Assembly (NCBI RefSeq): GCF_025154055.1
Contig: NZ_JAOALK010000041.1
Span: 62,001-126,000 of the forward strand
Length of the DNA: 64,000 bases
Direction of reading: 5' to 3'
Source: Aquibacillus koreensis
GTDB lineage: Bacteria > Bacillota > Bacilli > Bacillales > Amphibacillaceae
This document shows, one piece after another, positions 53,411 through 63,197 of this stretch. How positions within the stretch are numbered: the stretch's first letter is position 1; the number at the start of each line of letters is the position of its first letter. Below the pieces are notes generated by a model that was given only the letters and a program-made list of their open reading frames with translations, made no database searches and was not told where the DNA came from. Made by a program: the position numbers and the translations under genes.

Positions 53411-54814
53411 TCAATAATATTTAGGTAAAATCACGCTAAAAGTCGTGCCTTCATTAACAATACTGTGAATATTAATTTTACCGTGGTGATTGTGAATGAT
53501 TTTTTGTGTAATCATTAGACCTAATCCTGTACCCTTCTCTTTTGTAGTAAAGAAGGAGTCACCAATATGGTTTAACATCTCCTCAGGAATACCGCATCCG
53601 TAGTCTTGGACTTGAATAACCACCTGGTCATCTCGATTAGATAAGTGGATCTCCACTGTACCATGCTCTTCAGAAGCCTCAATTGCATTTTTAATTAGAT
53701 TTACAAAAACTTGTTTTATTTGAGACTCATCGCCAAGCACAGGATATTCATCTTGTGGTGCAGCCCAATTTAATTCAACATTATGTTTTTTTGATTGTGC
53801 ATTCATTAAAAATACGACTGAATCTAGCAACACAGATAGATCTTGTTTTTTCATTTCATCCGAAGGCTTAGCGAAGCCTAGCAGGTCACTTGCAATTTGT
53901 TCTATATGTTCAATCTCCGTGTTCAATATCGATATGTAGTCTTTCGTTTCAATGGTCCCGGCTTGCATAAGTTGTAAGAAACCTTTAATTGAAGTTAATG
54001 GATTCTTAATTTCATGTACAACGCCAGCACTTAATTCCCCTAGAACTGCTAGCTTTTCCGATTGTCTAAGTAACTTCTCTGCTTCTATCTGTTCTGTGCA
54101 GTCTCTAGCATCCACAACGACTTTTGAAATACCATTTGATTCAATTAGTTTTACCTTAGCTTCTACCCAGATATAATTATTATTATTACCTCTAAGTCGG
54201 TATCTAATAATATAGGGTTGTTTTGTTTTTATTAAGTTTTTTCCATTTTGTTTCACCAGTGACAAGTCTTCAGGATGAACACAGTCGTAACAACTCATAC
54301 CAACAAGAAATGATGGTTTAATCCCTAGTACTTCTTCAACAGATGGTGAAACATAAATTATTTCACCATCTTGATTTAATTCAGCAATAATATCGGATGT
54401 ATTTTGACTAATTAATTGATATTGTTGTTTTCTAAGTTCATATTCTTTCTCAAACACTTTTCGTTTTGTAATATCATGTATGTGGGCTTGCACATAAACA
54501 TGATCATCCTTTATGTATGGTAAAGAAAACGTCTCTACATGAACAATAGAACCATCATTTTTAATTAACTTATGCTCAATTGGATCTGTTGTCCGCTGTT
54601 CACTTTTTACATATCTTATTCTATCATCGACTAATTTTCGATAGTTTGGATGGATAATTTGATCCCAAATTAATACATCTTCAGGAGAGTAACCTAACAT
54701 ATTATAAACCTGTTGATTCGCATAAAGTAATTCTCGACCGTCTAATATCACGATACCGGTTAATGAATTCTCTACTAATTGTGAGAAATCAATTTTATTC
54801 GTAGTGATAGACAA
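53411..54814 (-). CDS. PAS-PAS sensor histidine kinase, sporulation type
   Basis: About 467 residues, no membrane helix, so cytoplasmic. Two PAS domains (about 10-115 and 130-245: ENSLTGIVILDG, YVSPSVEEVLG), then HisKA with VVHEIKNPLTSIKGFLQLMQ (phospho-His), and HATPase (NAIEASE, GCGIPEEML, GTGLGLMI). The H-box matches the Spo0F-phosphorylating kinases KinA-KinE, so a role in sporulation onset is likely. TTG at 54814 is 6 nt after AAGGAGG; the longer ATG reading covers that ribosome site. No response regulator next to it (orphan kinase). Confidence 0.88.
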   Translation of the reverse strand: MSITTNKIDFSQLVENSLTGIVILDGRELLYANQQVYNMLGYSPEDVLIWDQIIHPNYRKLVDDRIRYVKSEQRTTDPIEHKLIKNDGSIVHVETFSLPYIKDDHVYVQAHIHDITKRKVFEKEYELRKQQYQLISQNTSDIIAELNQDGEIIYVSPSVEEVLGIKPSFLVGMSCYDCVHPEDLSLVKQNGKNLIKTKQPYIIRYRLRGNNNNYIWVEAKVKLIESNGISKVVVDARDCTEQIEAEKLLRQSEKLAVLGELSAGVVHEIKNPLTSIKGFLQLMQAGTIETKDYISILNTEIEHIEQIASDLLGFAKPSDEMKKQDLSVLLDSVVFLMNAQSKKHNVELNWAAPQDEYPVLGDESQIKQVFVNLIKNAIEASEEHGTVEIHLSNRDDQVVIQVQDYGCGIPEEMLNHIGDSFFTTKEKGTGLGLMITQKIIHNHHGKINIHSIVNEGTTFSVILPKYY

Positions 54815-54922
54815 AATATCCCTCCTTCCATTAAAATTAAACATCAATAGTGGACATTTGTAAACATATTATGTAAATTATTAACATTAAGTACTTATAA
54901 GCATGACATAGGAGTGTTCGAT

Positions 54923-55456
54923 TTGACAAACAATAGTATTTTTGAAAAAGCAACTTTTGCAGGTGGTTGCTTCTGGTGTATGGTAAAACCTTTTGATCAA
55001 TGGGATGGTGTGGAACAAGTTATTTCAGGATATACAGGTGGACATGTAGATAACCCTACTTATGAACAAGTAAAAACTGGTGAAACCGGGCACTATGAAG
55101 CAGTTGAGATCACATATGACCCTAGTAAAATAACCTTTAAAGAAATATTATCTTTGTATTGGCCCCAAATTGACCCAACTGACCCAGAAGGACAGTTTCA
55201 AGATAGAGGTCCACAATACCGTACTGCCATCTTTTATCATAATGAAAACCAAAGGAAAGAAGCAACTGCATCAAAACAGGGATTAGAGGAAAGTGGCAAA
55301 TTCAAAAAAAACATTGCTACAGAAATATTACCCGCCTCTACCTTTTATCCAGCAGAAGATTATCACCAAGATTTTTATAAAACAAATAAAAAAGAATACG
55401 AAGAAGACCGAAAGAATTCTGGTCGAGATGAATTTATTGAAACGCATTGGAACTAA
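54923..55456 (+). CDS. msrA: Peptide methionine sulfoxide reductase MsrA
   Basis: 177 residues. Repairs the S-form of oxidised methionine. GGCFWCM bears the catalytic Cys; [28 protein letters not shown] and DYHQDFYK complete the fold. The late resolving Cys of some MsrA is absent. TTG at 54923 is 8 nt after AGGAG; the earlier GTG overlaps it. No MsrB next to it. Confidence 0.92.
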   Translation: MTNNSIFEKATFAGGCFWCMVKPFDQWDGVEQVISGYTGGHVDNPTYEQVKTGETGHYEAVEITYDPSKITFKEILSLYWPQIDPTDPEGQFQDRGPQYRTAIFYHNENQRKEATASKQGLEESGKFKKNIATEILPASTFYPAEDYHQDFYKTNKKEYEEDRKNSGRDEFIETHWN

Positions 55457-55475
55457 TTTAAACCAAACATTAGAG

Positions 55476-55505
55476 GCTCCTCATTTATATGAGGGGCTTT
55501 TTTTG
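55476..55505 (+). terminator. msrA: Terminator of msrA
   Basis: GCTCCTCAT/ATGAGGGGC (one wobble) with a 4-nt loop, then eight T. Confidence 0.8.
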
Positions 55506-55710
55506 TACGTTAAGAAGTAAAAATTTTTAGCTAAGTTGTGTAATCAACGTAGTAAAAAATTTAATGTACCATCTCTTGATGTTATGAAAGTACAAAACAA
55601 CAACATTTACTAATTGATTAGGAAATCAAATGTGAAAGATACGAGTATTATAGTTTACATAATATTATTATAGTTAATAAGTTTATTCCTTGCTTAAAGA
55701 TTAATCCAAG

Positions 55711-55736
55711 AAAAAAAAGAGTGTTACCACTCTTTT
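55711..55736 (-). terminator. Terminator of the his operon
   Basis: Stem AAAAGAGTG/CACTCTTTT with ttac loop, T-rich on the minus strand. It overlaps the hisI stop codon. Confidence 0.75.
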
Positions 55737-56380
55737 ATCTCCGGACGGTCTCCCTTACTATTCCCTTTTTTAGAAAAGCGTTTCGTTAGTTCTCTTTTAA
55801 CATCTTGTAACGATACACCCTGGTCTGCCATCAAAACAAAGCTATGGTAAATAAGATCACTAATTTCATTCACAATTTCTTCTTTATCTTCGTTTTTGGC
55901 TGCAATAACAACTTCTCCAGCTTCCTCAATCACTTTTTTACCTATTTTGTCAACCCCTTTATCAAATAGATAATTGGTGTAGGAATTCTCTACTTTTACT
56001 TGCTTTCTTTTCTCTACTTCTGCCATTACTTCATCTAGAATCGAAGGATTAACGTCCAAGTTTTCGTCAGGATTAACGTCAATCTCCTGAAAGAAACACG
56101 ATGTCTCACCAGTATGACAGGCTGGCCCTGCCGGGATTACATGTACAAGTAATGTGTCATGATCACAGTCTAAATGCATAGATGTAACCTTTTGGATATT
56201 TCCAGATGTAGCACCTTTATTCCAAAGCTCATTTCTAGATCTAGAGAAGAACCACGTTTGTTTTGTCTCTAATGTTTTGCTATAAGCTTCTTCATTCATA
56301 TAAGCTAGCATTAATACTTGATTTGTGGATTGGTCTACGACAATAGCAGGGACTAATCCTTTAGAAAAATCAGGCTTCAC
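55724..56380 (-). CDS. hisI: Bifunctional PR-AMP cyclohydrolase / PR-ATP pyrophosphatase
   Basis: 218 residues, HisIE fusion. Cyclohydrolase part: [30 protein letters not shown] with zinc Cys. Pyrophosphatase part (about residues 115-205): [17 protein letters not shown] and DLIYH. Steps two and three of histidine synthesis. GTG start 9 nt after AAGGAG, overlapping hisF by 11 nt. Last gene of the operon. Confidence 0.95.
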   Translation of the reverse strand: MKPDFSKGLVPAIVVDQSTNQVLMLAYMNEEAYSKTLETKQTWFFSRSRNELWNKGATSGNIQKVTSMHLDCDHDTLLVHVIPAGPACHTGETSCFFQEIDVNPDENLDVNPSILDEVMAEVEKRKQVKVENSYTNYLFDKGVDKIGKKVIEEAGEVVIAAKNEDKEEIVNEISDLIYHSFVLMADQGVSLQDVKRELTKRFSKKGNSKGDRPEIKEW

Positions 56381-57128
56381 GAATATTCACTCCTTGTAAT
56401 GTACAACGATCCTTTACTTCCTTTATTGAGAAAGTATTTTCATGAAAGATGGACGCAGCAAGAGCAGCTGACACATCTGTTTTCTCAAAAACTTCAGGAA
56501 AGTGCTCTGGCTTTCCACAACCGCCTGATGCAATTACAGGAATTCGCACGGTATCAACAATGGCTTTAGTTAAAGCTATATCAAAGCCATCTTTCACCCC
56601 ATCTGTATCTACACTCGTTAACAGAATCTCTCCAGCTCCCTTTTGCTCAACAGTTTTTGCCCATTCAATAGCATCAATCCCGCTATCCTTACTTCCACCG
56701 TGTGTCATAACGTGCCATCCATCGTCAAAACGCTTTGCATCGATCGCAACGACGATACACTGCGCACCAAATCTTGCAGATGACTCTGCAATAAGCTCCG
56801 GATTAGCAACAGCAGCTGAGTTCATCCCTACCTTATCTGCACCTGCTTTTAAAAGTCTTGTGACATCATCGATTGTTCTAACTCCTCCACCAACTGTAAA
56901 AGGTACAAAAACGTTTTCGGCAGTACTCTTTACAATATCCACCATTGTTTGTCGACCTTCATTTGTAGCAGATATATCTAAAAATATAATTTCATCTGCT
57001 CCTGCTTTAGAATAGGCGGAAGCCATTTCTACAGGATCACCGAGTTCACGTAAACCAACAAAGTTAGTTCCCTTAACCACTTTGCCTTCCTTCACATCAA
57101 GACAAGGAATAATTCTTTTTACAATCAT
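56370..57128 (-). CDS. hisF: Imidazole glycerol phosphate synthase cyclase subunit
   Basis: 252 residues, (beta-alpha)8 barrel. [37 protein letters not shown] and [10 protein letters not shown] carry the two Asp and the phosphate sites. Works with HisH to close the imidazole ring. Starts in the last base of hisA (1-nt overlap). Confidence 0.96.
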   Translation of the reverse strand: MIVKRIIPCLDVKEGKVVKGTNFVGLRELGDPVEMASAYSKAGADEIIFLDISATNEGRQTMVDIVKSTAENVFVPFTVGGGVRTIDDVTRLLKAGADKVGMNSAAVANPELIAESSARFGAQCIVVAIDAKRFDDGWHVMTHGGSKDSGIDAIEWAKTVEQKGAGEILLTSVDTDGVKDGFDIALTKAIVDTVRIPVIASGGCGKPEHFPEVFEKTDVSAALAASIFHENTFSIKEVKDRCTLQGVNIREA

Positions 57129-57829
57129 TACGATACCCCCATAACCGTGACTTTGCCTTCATAAATGGCCTTTCCAACGATTACTTCTTCCACTCCGATA
57201 TCTGCCAATGCTTGTAAATCTTCATTTTTACTTACCCCGCCAGAAGCAACAATTTTACAACTAACTGCTTTCATTAAATCTTGTAAAGCCTGTACATTTG
57301 GTCCTGACATCGTCCCGTCTCTAGATATATCTGTAAATACAATTGTTTTTACACCTAATGCTTCCATCTTTTTCGCAAAATCGATGTAGTTGATTTCAGA
57401 TAGTGTTTCCCATCCTCGTGTCGCTACTTTTCCATCTTTAGCATCAATTCCAACAACGATGTATTCAGCATACTCTTCAAGTGCAGCTTTTAAAAATGCT
57501 TCATCCTCTAAAGCAGCTGTTCCAAGTACAAGACGGCTTGCTCCTGCATCTACTAAGTTTTTAATTGTTTCAAGTGTACGAATACCACCGCCAACTTGAA
57601 TTGGCACCGTCGATCTCTCACACAGCTTTTTAATGAGATCGTATTGTCTTGCTTCTCCGTTACGTGCGCCATCTAAGTCTACGATATGAACAATTTCAGC
57701 ACCGTCTGCGATAAATGTTGCCAATTGTGTTTCTGGATCACTACCTACTTGTGTTGTTTGATTGAAGTCACCTTGGTATAAACGTACACATTTGCCATCT
57801 ATTAAATCAATTGCTGGTAAGACTTTCAT
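57128..57829 (-). CDS. hisA: ProFAR isomerase
   Basis: 233 residues, (beta-alpha)8 barrel. Starts [17 protein letters not shown], with [20 protein letters not shown] and [14 protein letters not shown] giving the two catalytic Asp. Slightly shorter than usual (about 245) but complete. Overlaps hisH by one base. Isomerises ProFAR to PRFAR for HisHF. Confidence 0.95.
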   Translation of the reverse strand: MKVLPAIDLIDGKCVRLYQGDFNQTTQVGSDPETQLATFIADGAEIVHIVDLDGARNGEARQYDLIKKLCERSTVPIQVGGGIRTLETIKNLVDAGASRLVLGTAALEDEAFLKAALEEYAEYIVVGIDAKDGKVATRGWETLSEINYIDFAKKMEALGVKTIVFTDISRDGTMSGPNVQALQDLMKAVSCKIVASGGVSKNEDLQALADIGVEEVIVGKAIYEGKVTVMGVS

Positions 57830-58425
57830 TATTTAACCTCCTGCAAAAATGCCTTTAGAATTCCAACACCAACTTCTCCACTCTTTTCCGGGTGAAATTG
57901 AATGCCATATACCTTATCTTTCTGAACGATTGCTGGTATGTCGCTTCCATATTCCGTTGAAGCCACGAGATACTCCTTCTCTGTTCTTGCCTCGAAGGAG
58001 TGGACAAAATAAACATGTTTATCTTGAAAGGGATCAAATGCCGGATGCCCTGGTTGGATATGAAGTCCATTCCAACCAATGTGTGGTAACAAATAGGGTG
58101 TTTTTATTTTTTCCACTGTACCTGGTATAAGATTCAATCCCTGTGAAGTTCCACCTTCATAACCTTCCGTGAAAAGTAACTGCATACCGAGACAAATGCC
58201 TAAAAAGGGTTTTTCCTTAGCTAATCGTTGTAATGGTTCTTTGAGTCCGCGCTCGCTAATCTCTTTGACCGCTGCTTGAAATGATCCTACACCTGGCAGG
58301 ATAATATGTGATGCTTTTTCTAGCTCACCTACGTTATCCGTTAATACAACTTCATACCCAAGTCGCTTAAAAGCAGTCGATACACTAGCTACATTACCCA
58401 TCCCATAGTCTACTATTGCTATCAT
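57829..58425 (-). CDS. hisH: Imidazole glycerol phosphate synthase glutaminase subunit
   Basis: 198 residues. Class I glutamine amidotransferase: GMGNVASV start, ILPGVGSF, catalytic Cys in [12 protein letters not shown], and His/Glu in [11 protein letters not shown]. Releases ammonia for HisF. Overlaps hisB by 4 nt (ATGA). Confidence 0.95.
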   Translation of the reverse strand: MIAIVDYGMGNVASVSTAFKRLGYEVVLTDNVGELEKASHIILPGVGSFQAAVKEISERGLKEPLQRLAKEKPFLGICLGMQLLFTEGYEGGTSQGLNLIPGTVEKIKTPYLLPHIGWNGLHIQPGHPAFDPFQDKHVYFVHSFEARTEKEYLVASTEYGSDIPAIVQKDKVYGIQFHPEKSGEVGVGILKAFLQEVK

Positions 58426-59009
58426 TCGATTAACCCCTTTGTCGAATTAACTCCTTCAATATCTGGATTGATTCGAATCGCTTCTGCCAACGATCTTCCA
58501 AGCGCTTTAAAAATCGCTTCTATTTTGTGGTGTGTATTTTGACCATATAATACCTTTGCATGTAGCGTAATCCCTGCTTGGAAAGCAAAAGCTTGCAAAA
58601 ATTCTCTTACTAACTCTGTGTCAAAGTTACCTAGTTTTTGATTGTCAAAGGTTGCATCCAAAACTAAAAATGGACGCCCACTTATATCTATAGCGACAAA
58701 ACCTAACGATTCATCCATCGGCACATAGGCACTACCATAGCGGTTGATCTGCTTCTTATCACCTAAAGCCTCTCGAATAAGTTGACCAAGAACGATGCCA
58801 ACATCCTCTACTGTATGGTGACTATCAATATGCAAATCCCCGTCTGCTTTTACGACCAACCCGATTCGCCCATGACGTGCCAATAGCTCTAGCATATGAT
58901 CAAAAAATCCCACACCAGTTTGAATATGGACGTCTTTATTGTTATCTAAATCAACTGTTACTTCAATGGATGTTTCGTTTGTTTTTCTTGCTTTACTTGC
59001 TGTTCGCAC
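58422..59009 (-). CDS. hisB: Imidazoleglycerol-phosphate dehydratase
   Basis: 195 residues, single-function enzyme without the phosphatase half found in E. coli. HHTVEDVGI and HHKIEAIFK carry the metal-binding His, [12 protein letters not shown] the first motif. GTG at 59009 is 8 nt after GGAG and gives the usual MRTA start; two earlier start codons (59018, 59015) are too close to it. Confidence 0.95.
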   Translation of the reverse strand: MRTASKARKTNETSIEVTVDLDNNKDVHIQTGVGFFDHMLELLARHGRIGLVVKADGDLHIDSHHTVEDVGIVLGQLIREALGDKKQINRYGSAYVPMDESLGFVAIDISGRPFLVLDATFDNQKLGNFDTELVREFLQAFAFQAGITLHAKVLYGQNTHHKIEAIFKALGRSLAEAIRINPDIEGVNSTKGLIE

Positions 59010-59052
59010 TATCATCACTCCAATTTAACGCCCTAACTATAGAGCTTGGTTA

Positions 59053-60333
59053 TTAATCTATTAAACGCTTTTGTACCGCACGAGCGTGACCATCTAATCT
59101 CTCTTCAGTTGCAATATTAACAACATGACTTGATGCTTCTTTTAATGCTTGTTGTGTATAGTATAAGAATGTCGTTTTCTTAATAAAGTCATCAACGGAT
59201 AGTCCAGATGAAAACTTTGCTGTTCCAGAAGTAGGTAATACATGGTTAGGACCCGCATAATAGTCGCCTAATGCTTCAGGTGTATAATTCCCTAGGAAAA
59301 CGGATCCAGCATTTTTGATTTTCCCTAAGTAGTTAAGTGGATCTGCTAACTGGATTTCCAAATGTTCTGGTGCTAATTGGTTTACAAGATCAAATGCTTG
59401 ATCCAAGTCATTCACCAATACCGTTGCACTCTTATGAAGAAGCGCCTGTTCAGCAATGGCTTTTCTCGGTAGGTCTGCACATTGTTTCACTAACTCTGCG
59501 TTTGTTTCTTCTATCATCGTTTGGGAAGTTGCAAATAAAAATGCTCTAGCATTCTCATCATGTTCTGCCTGGGCAATTAAATCCGCTGCTATATAGGCAG
59601 GTACAGCTGTTTCATCAGCAATAATAGCAACCTCTGATGGACCTGCAATCATATCAATCCCCACATCACCATAGACAAGAGATTTTGCCGCAGCTACATA
59701 AGCATTTCCTGGTCCTACAATTTTATCTACGGAAGGAATAGACTCTGTTCCGTAAGCTAGTGCCGCAACCGCCTGAATGCCACCAATTTTATAAATGGTA
59801 GCCACACCAGCAATATCTGCTGCAACGGACAAGATTGGTGCGATTTGTTCACCATCCCTAGCTGGAGTTACCATGATTACCTCCTCTACACCTGCAAGTA
59901 CTGCTGGAATTGCGTTCATTAAGACAGATGATGGATAACAGGCTGTTCCACCAGGCACGTAAATTCCAACACGCTCAATCGGACGGTACAACTGACCAGA
60001 TACAATATTTTCATCCACGTTCATAAAACGAGAGGATTGTAGTTGTTTTTCATGAAAAGCTCGAATATTTTTTGCAGCCTTTTGAAGTGATTCTATTGTC
60101 TTTTGATCTACTTGTTCCCAAGCATCTTTTCGCTCTGATTCAGACACTTCCAAATTATGTGGTACGAATCCGTCAAACTTTTCTACGTACTTCTTTAATG
60201 CTTGATCCCCATTACTTCTAATATCATCGATAACTTCTTTTGCTGTTCGAATCACCCGGTCGTCTTGCTGACTAACATTTTTTTTTGACAGAAACGTTTC
60301 CTTAAATGACTCTATAGAAAATGCAGGTATCAC
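59053..60333 (-). CDS. hisD: Histidinol dehydrogenase
   Basis: 426 residues. Two-step NAD-linked oxidation of histidinol to histidine, zinc enzyme. RPIERVGIYVPGG, ASQ-like DLIAQAEHDENA (zinc His), LAPEHLEIQ and GNYTPEALGDYYAGPNHVLPT are typical. GTG start 10 nt after AAAGGAG, overlapping hisG by 4 nt. Confidence 0.96.
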   Translation of the reverse strand: MIPAFSIESFKETFLSKKNVSQQDDRVIRTAKEVIDDIRSNGDQALKKYVEKFDGFVPHNLEVSESERKDAWEQVDQKTIESLQKAAKNIRAFHEKQLQSSRFMNVDENIVSGQLYRPIERVGIYVPGGTACYPSSVLMNAIPAVLAGVEEVIMVTPARDGEQIAPILSVAADIAGVATIYKIGGIQAVAALAYGTESIPSVDKIVGPGNAYVAAAKSLVYGDVGIDMIAGPSEVAIIADETAVPAYIAADLIAQAEHDENARAFLFATSQTMIEETNAELVKQCADLPRKAIAEQALLHKSATVLVNDLDQAFDLVNQLAPEHLEIQLADPLNYLGKIKNAGSVFLGNYTPEALGDYYAGPNHVLPTSGTAKFSSGLSVDDFIKKTTFLYYTQQALKEASSHVVNIATEERLDGHARAVQKRLID

Positions 60334-60950
60334 TTTACGGCAACTCCTTTCTGTAAAGCCTCAATTACCGGTGCTAACAAATCACGCTTAATTTTTAATG
60401 ATGAACGATTAGCGATACAACGGGCACTAAATTCCATAAATGACTCTTTGACGATTAGACCATTTTCCTTTAGCGTGTTTCCCGTTTCAACAATATCAAC
60501 AATGCCATCAGCTAAACCAAGGATAGGCGCTAATTCAACTGACCCCTCAAGTTTTACAATATCTACGGATTCGCCTTTCTCTTTGAAAAACGCCTTCGTA
60601 ATATTCGTGTATTTACTAGCAATACATCTTTTTCTTTCTGGCCATTCTTTGCCTTCTTCCACCGCAAGTGCCATGCGGCAATTCCCAAATGGTAAAGGTA
60701 ATAAATTATATACGTCCGGTTGAAATTCAGCTAAAATATCTTCACCAACAATCCCTAGATCAGCAATTCCATGCTCCACATAGGTCGTAACATCAACGCC
60801 TTTGGCAAACACAAACTGAAAGTCATCCGTCTCCACACGTAGTTTTCGACCTTTATTAATTAATGGTTCTATATCATAGTTTAACGACTGAAAAAACTCT
60901 AAAAATTGTTTTTCTATTCTACCTTTTGTTAAAGCAATACACGGCTTCAT
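60330..60950 (-). CDS. hisG: ATP phosphoribosyltransferase, short form
   Basis: 206 residues. First step of histidine synthesis. ALTKGRIEKQ, GIADLGIVGEDIL, EGSVELAPILGLADGIVDIVETGNTLKENGL form the catalytic core. The regulatory C-terminus of long HisG is missing, as expected, because hisZ is upstream and supplies it. Overlaps hisZ by 4 nt. Confidence 0.96.
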   Translation of the reverse strand: MKPCIALTKGRIEKQFLEFFQSLNYDIEPLINKGRKLRVETDDFQFVFAKGVDVTTYVEHGIADLGIVGEDILAEFQPDVYNLLPLPFGNCRMALAVEEGKEWPERKRCIASKYTNITKAFFKEKGESVDIVKLEGSVELAPILGLADGIVDIVETGNTLKENGLIVKESFMEFSARCIANRSSLKIKRDLLAPVIEALQKGVAVK

Positions 60951-62071
60951 CTTTCCACCACCTTATACTCATTATGTTCTTCTATAACTTCTAAAACCTT
61001 GTCAAATCGGTCTTCATCAGTAAGATTATATTGAATATCTACGATTGCATTATCAAAAGAAGTTCGAAGTTTCTCTGCAAATGCATGTGACTGCTCGGAT
61101 GCTACAATACAAATCTTTTGCCTGTCATTTTCAATGATTAGGTTATCTGCTAGCACATCGACGTCAAATGCTAAGCCGACCGCTGAAATACTTTCATCGA
61201 ATTGTTCATATAATTTGTCATAACGTCCACCAGAAAAGCACGTATTCCCGTTACTTCTAATAAAACCTCTAAACATAATGCCACAGTAATAAGGCAAATT
61301 CTTTACTCTGCCTAGATCCACTAATACATCCGGTACACCGAGTTCTTGTAAAAGAACAGCTAATTGTTTCATATGTTTTAGTATTCCTAGTAAAATTTCT
61401 TGATCACGCCACAAGTCTTCATATTTTTCAATTACATCAATGGAACCAAAGGCGTCAACCAATTGTGTTAGTTCATTAGCAACCTCTTCATGACCATTTG
61501 TAATTGCAATTTGATATACTTCATCTCTTCGTTTATCATGCATAGCTTCGCGTAGTTTCTCCAACTCACTATCCGTTAAGTTAAGATGGGACGTAAGCTC
61601 ATCAAAAATTCCCGTATGTCCTAACTCTATTAAATAATCGTTAATCTCCAACTCATCTAAATAGTTAACTGCAGTTAATAAACATTCGCTCTCACCTAAA
61701 AATGACGATGTATGTACAATTTCAACCCCTGCTTGCCTGCTCTCCATGCCTGCTTTATCACTACGGAATACAGAACCCTGGTAGGACCATTTTAATTGAG
61801 AAGGGTGCTGATTTACTAGCGCTCGAGCAATCGCAGTTGTCCAATCAGGTCGAAGAACTTCTATCTCACCATCGCGATTAAACCATTTCAACATATTTTG
61901 TAATTCCATCCCTGCATATTGGTTCGTAAACGTCGTTGCATATTCTACTACAGGCGTTGAAATTTGTTTATAGTTTCTGTTAGCTGTTACGTTTCCAAAT
62001 ATCTCATAAGCCTTTGAGCGACTTATCAATCTTTTTCCGATCTCATCTTGACTCCCTGCTGGTAAAAACAT
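60947..62071 (-). CDS. hisZ: HisZ regulatory subunit
   Basis: 374 residues, histidyl-tRNA synthetase-like. FLPAGSQDEIGKR, EVLRPDWTTAIAR, YQGSVFRSDKAG and FSGGRYDKLYEQF are aminoacyl-synthetase fold motifs without tRNA-binding parts. Needed by short HisG for activity and histidine feedback. ATG at 62071 follows AGGGATG; the GTG at 62101 is less likely. First gene of the his operon. Confidence 0.92.
   Translation of the reverse strand: MFLPAGSQDEIGKRLISRSKAYEIFGNVTANRNYKQISTPVVEYATTFTNQYAGMELQNMLKWFNRDGEIEVLRPDWTTAIARALVNQHPSQLKWSYQGSVFRSDKAGMESRQAGVEIVHTSSFLGESECLLTAVNYLDELEINDYLIELGHTGIFDELTSHLNLTDSELEKLREAMHDKRRDEVYQIAITNGHEEVANELTQLVDAFGSIDVIEKYEDLWRDQEILLGILKHMKQLAVLLQELGVPDVLVDLGRVKNLPYYCGIMFRGFIRSNGNTCFSGGRYDKLYEQFDESISAVGLAFDVDVLADNLIIENDRQKICIVASEQSHAFAEKLRTSFDNAIVDIQYNLTDEDRFDKVLEVIEEHNEYKVVER
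62042..62070 (-). other. hisZ start region (no separate element)
   Basis: These bases are the first codons of hisZ. I looked for a leader peptide or T-box here and in the untranslated leader and saw neither. Confidence 0.4.
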
Positions 62072-62141
62072 GTATTCACATCCCTGTCCATTCTTTATCA
62101 CTGTACCACTTTACCACAGTAAAGTATTTCGCTTGATTTTC

Positions 62142-62170
62142 ATTTTACACAATGACACTTACCAAGTCAA
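62142..62170 (-). promoter_or_regulatory. Promoter of the his operon
   Basis: Minus strand: TTGACT (62170-62165), 17-nt spacer, TAAAAT (62147-62142). The leader, about 65 nt, is too short for a T-box. A small hairpin ACTTTAC/GTAAAGT lies in it. Confidence 0.7.
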
Positions 62171-62186
62171 CCATTCTAAAATGGTT
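62169..62186. promoter_or_regulatory. Operator-like palindrome upstream of the his promoter
   Basis: AACCATTCTAAAATGGTT, 7-bp arms AACCATT/AATGGTT around ctaa, perfect. It touches the -35 hexamer of hisZ and lies between divergent hisZ and hisJ, so it could bind a repressor for both. The regulator is unknown. Confidence 0.5.
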
Positions 62187-62274
62187 TGCACTATAAATGA
62201 CAACCTCTTTCTTATATAATATACTAACATCAGTTTTTTTTCTAAAATTCGCACAATATAAAGGAGAATTCGAC

Positions 62275-63111
62275 ATGGTTTTGCACGGGGATTTTCATAT
62301 TCATACAAATTTTTGTCCACATGGTTCTAAAGATGACATGGAATCGTATGTTGTTACTGCAATAAATAAAGGAATGAAATCAATTTCTTTTACGGAACAT
62401 GCGCCACTTCCAAAAGCTTTTCAAGATCCAACGCCCGAAAAAGATAGTGCCATGAAATGGGAAGATATAGATGCCTATTTTGACGAGGCAAACCGGTTAA
62501 AAAGGCTTTATGAAAACAAATTGCAAATAAATGTAGGGTTTGAGGTTGACTATATTGTTGGTTTCGAAGGTGAAACAATGGAATTTCTAAATAAATATGG
62601 TCCTATTATTGAAGATGCTATCTTGTCGGTGCATATGTTACAGGCACCTAATGGAGAATATGCCTGTGTTGACTTTAGTGCAGATGAATTTGAAAGAATT
62701 ATCAAGTTATTCGGCTCAGTTGAACAAGTATATGCTTGTTATTATGACACGGTAAAGCAAGCAGTCCAATCTGATCTAGGCACTTGCAAACCAATGCGTA
62801 TCGGTCACCTCACGTTAATTGAAAAATTCTCCAAGCTATACCCGAGTAAAAAAGACTTTCGTGAAAAAATTATGGAATTACTTGGATTAATAAAAAAGAA
62901 AAACCTCCAGTTAGACATAAATACTGCTGGACTTTACAAAGAGTATTGTGGTCTTACTTACCCTAATCCGGGTATTATGCAGCAAGCTAAGGAAATGAGC
63001 ATCCCCATGGTGATAGGTTCTGATAGTCATACAAGTAAGCATATCGGGAGAGGGTTTGAGTTACTTCCAGATCACATGGAGTTTGTTGCGCCAGATAATA
63101 TCAGAAATTAA
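62275..63111 (+). CDS. hisJ: PHP-family histidinol phosphatase
   Basis: 278 residues. PHP domain: GDFHIHTNFCPHG, FTEHAPLP, EVDYI, SVHML, GHL and GSDSHTS are the metal ligands. Takes phosphate off histidinol phosphate. Completes the pathway with the divergent operon, except for hisC. ATG is 8 nt after AAAGGAG; the longer reading to 62197 covers the promoter zone. Confidence 0.93.
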   Translation: MVLHGDFHIHTNFCPHGSKDDMESYVVTAINKGMKSISFTEHAPLPKAFQDPTPEKDSAMKWEDIDAYFDEANRLKRLYENKLQINVGFEVDYIVGFEGETMEFLNKYGPIIEDAILSVHMLQAPNGEYACVDFSADEFERIIKLFGSVEQVYACYYDTVKQAVQSDLGTCKPMRIGHLTLIEKFSKLYPSKKDFREKIMELLGLIKKKNLQLDINTAGLYKEYCGLTYPNPGIMQQAKEMSIPMVIGSDSHTSKHIGRGFELLPDHMEFVAPDNIRN

Positions 63112-63197
63112 TGATTTTTATACAATCAATCGTTTAGAAAACACTTGTTAACGTATGTTTCCTGTATGATTTTACTTTCATTCAGTTATCAATCCGT

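Noticed and set aside
56449-57015. Plus-strand ORF of 188 aa
   Set aside because: Antisense to hisF; composition (Ser/Thr/Ala/Pro-rich) is typical of a shadow frame.
62102-62196. T-box or leader peptide for the his operon
   Set aside because: Only about 65 nt of leader from the predicted promoter, no T-box core and no His-rich ORF.
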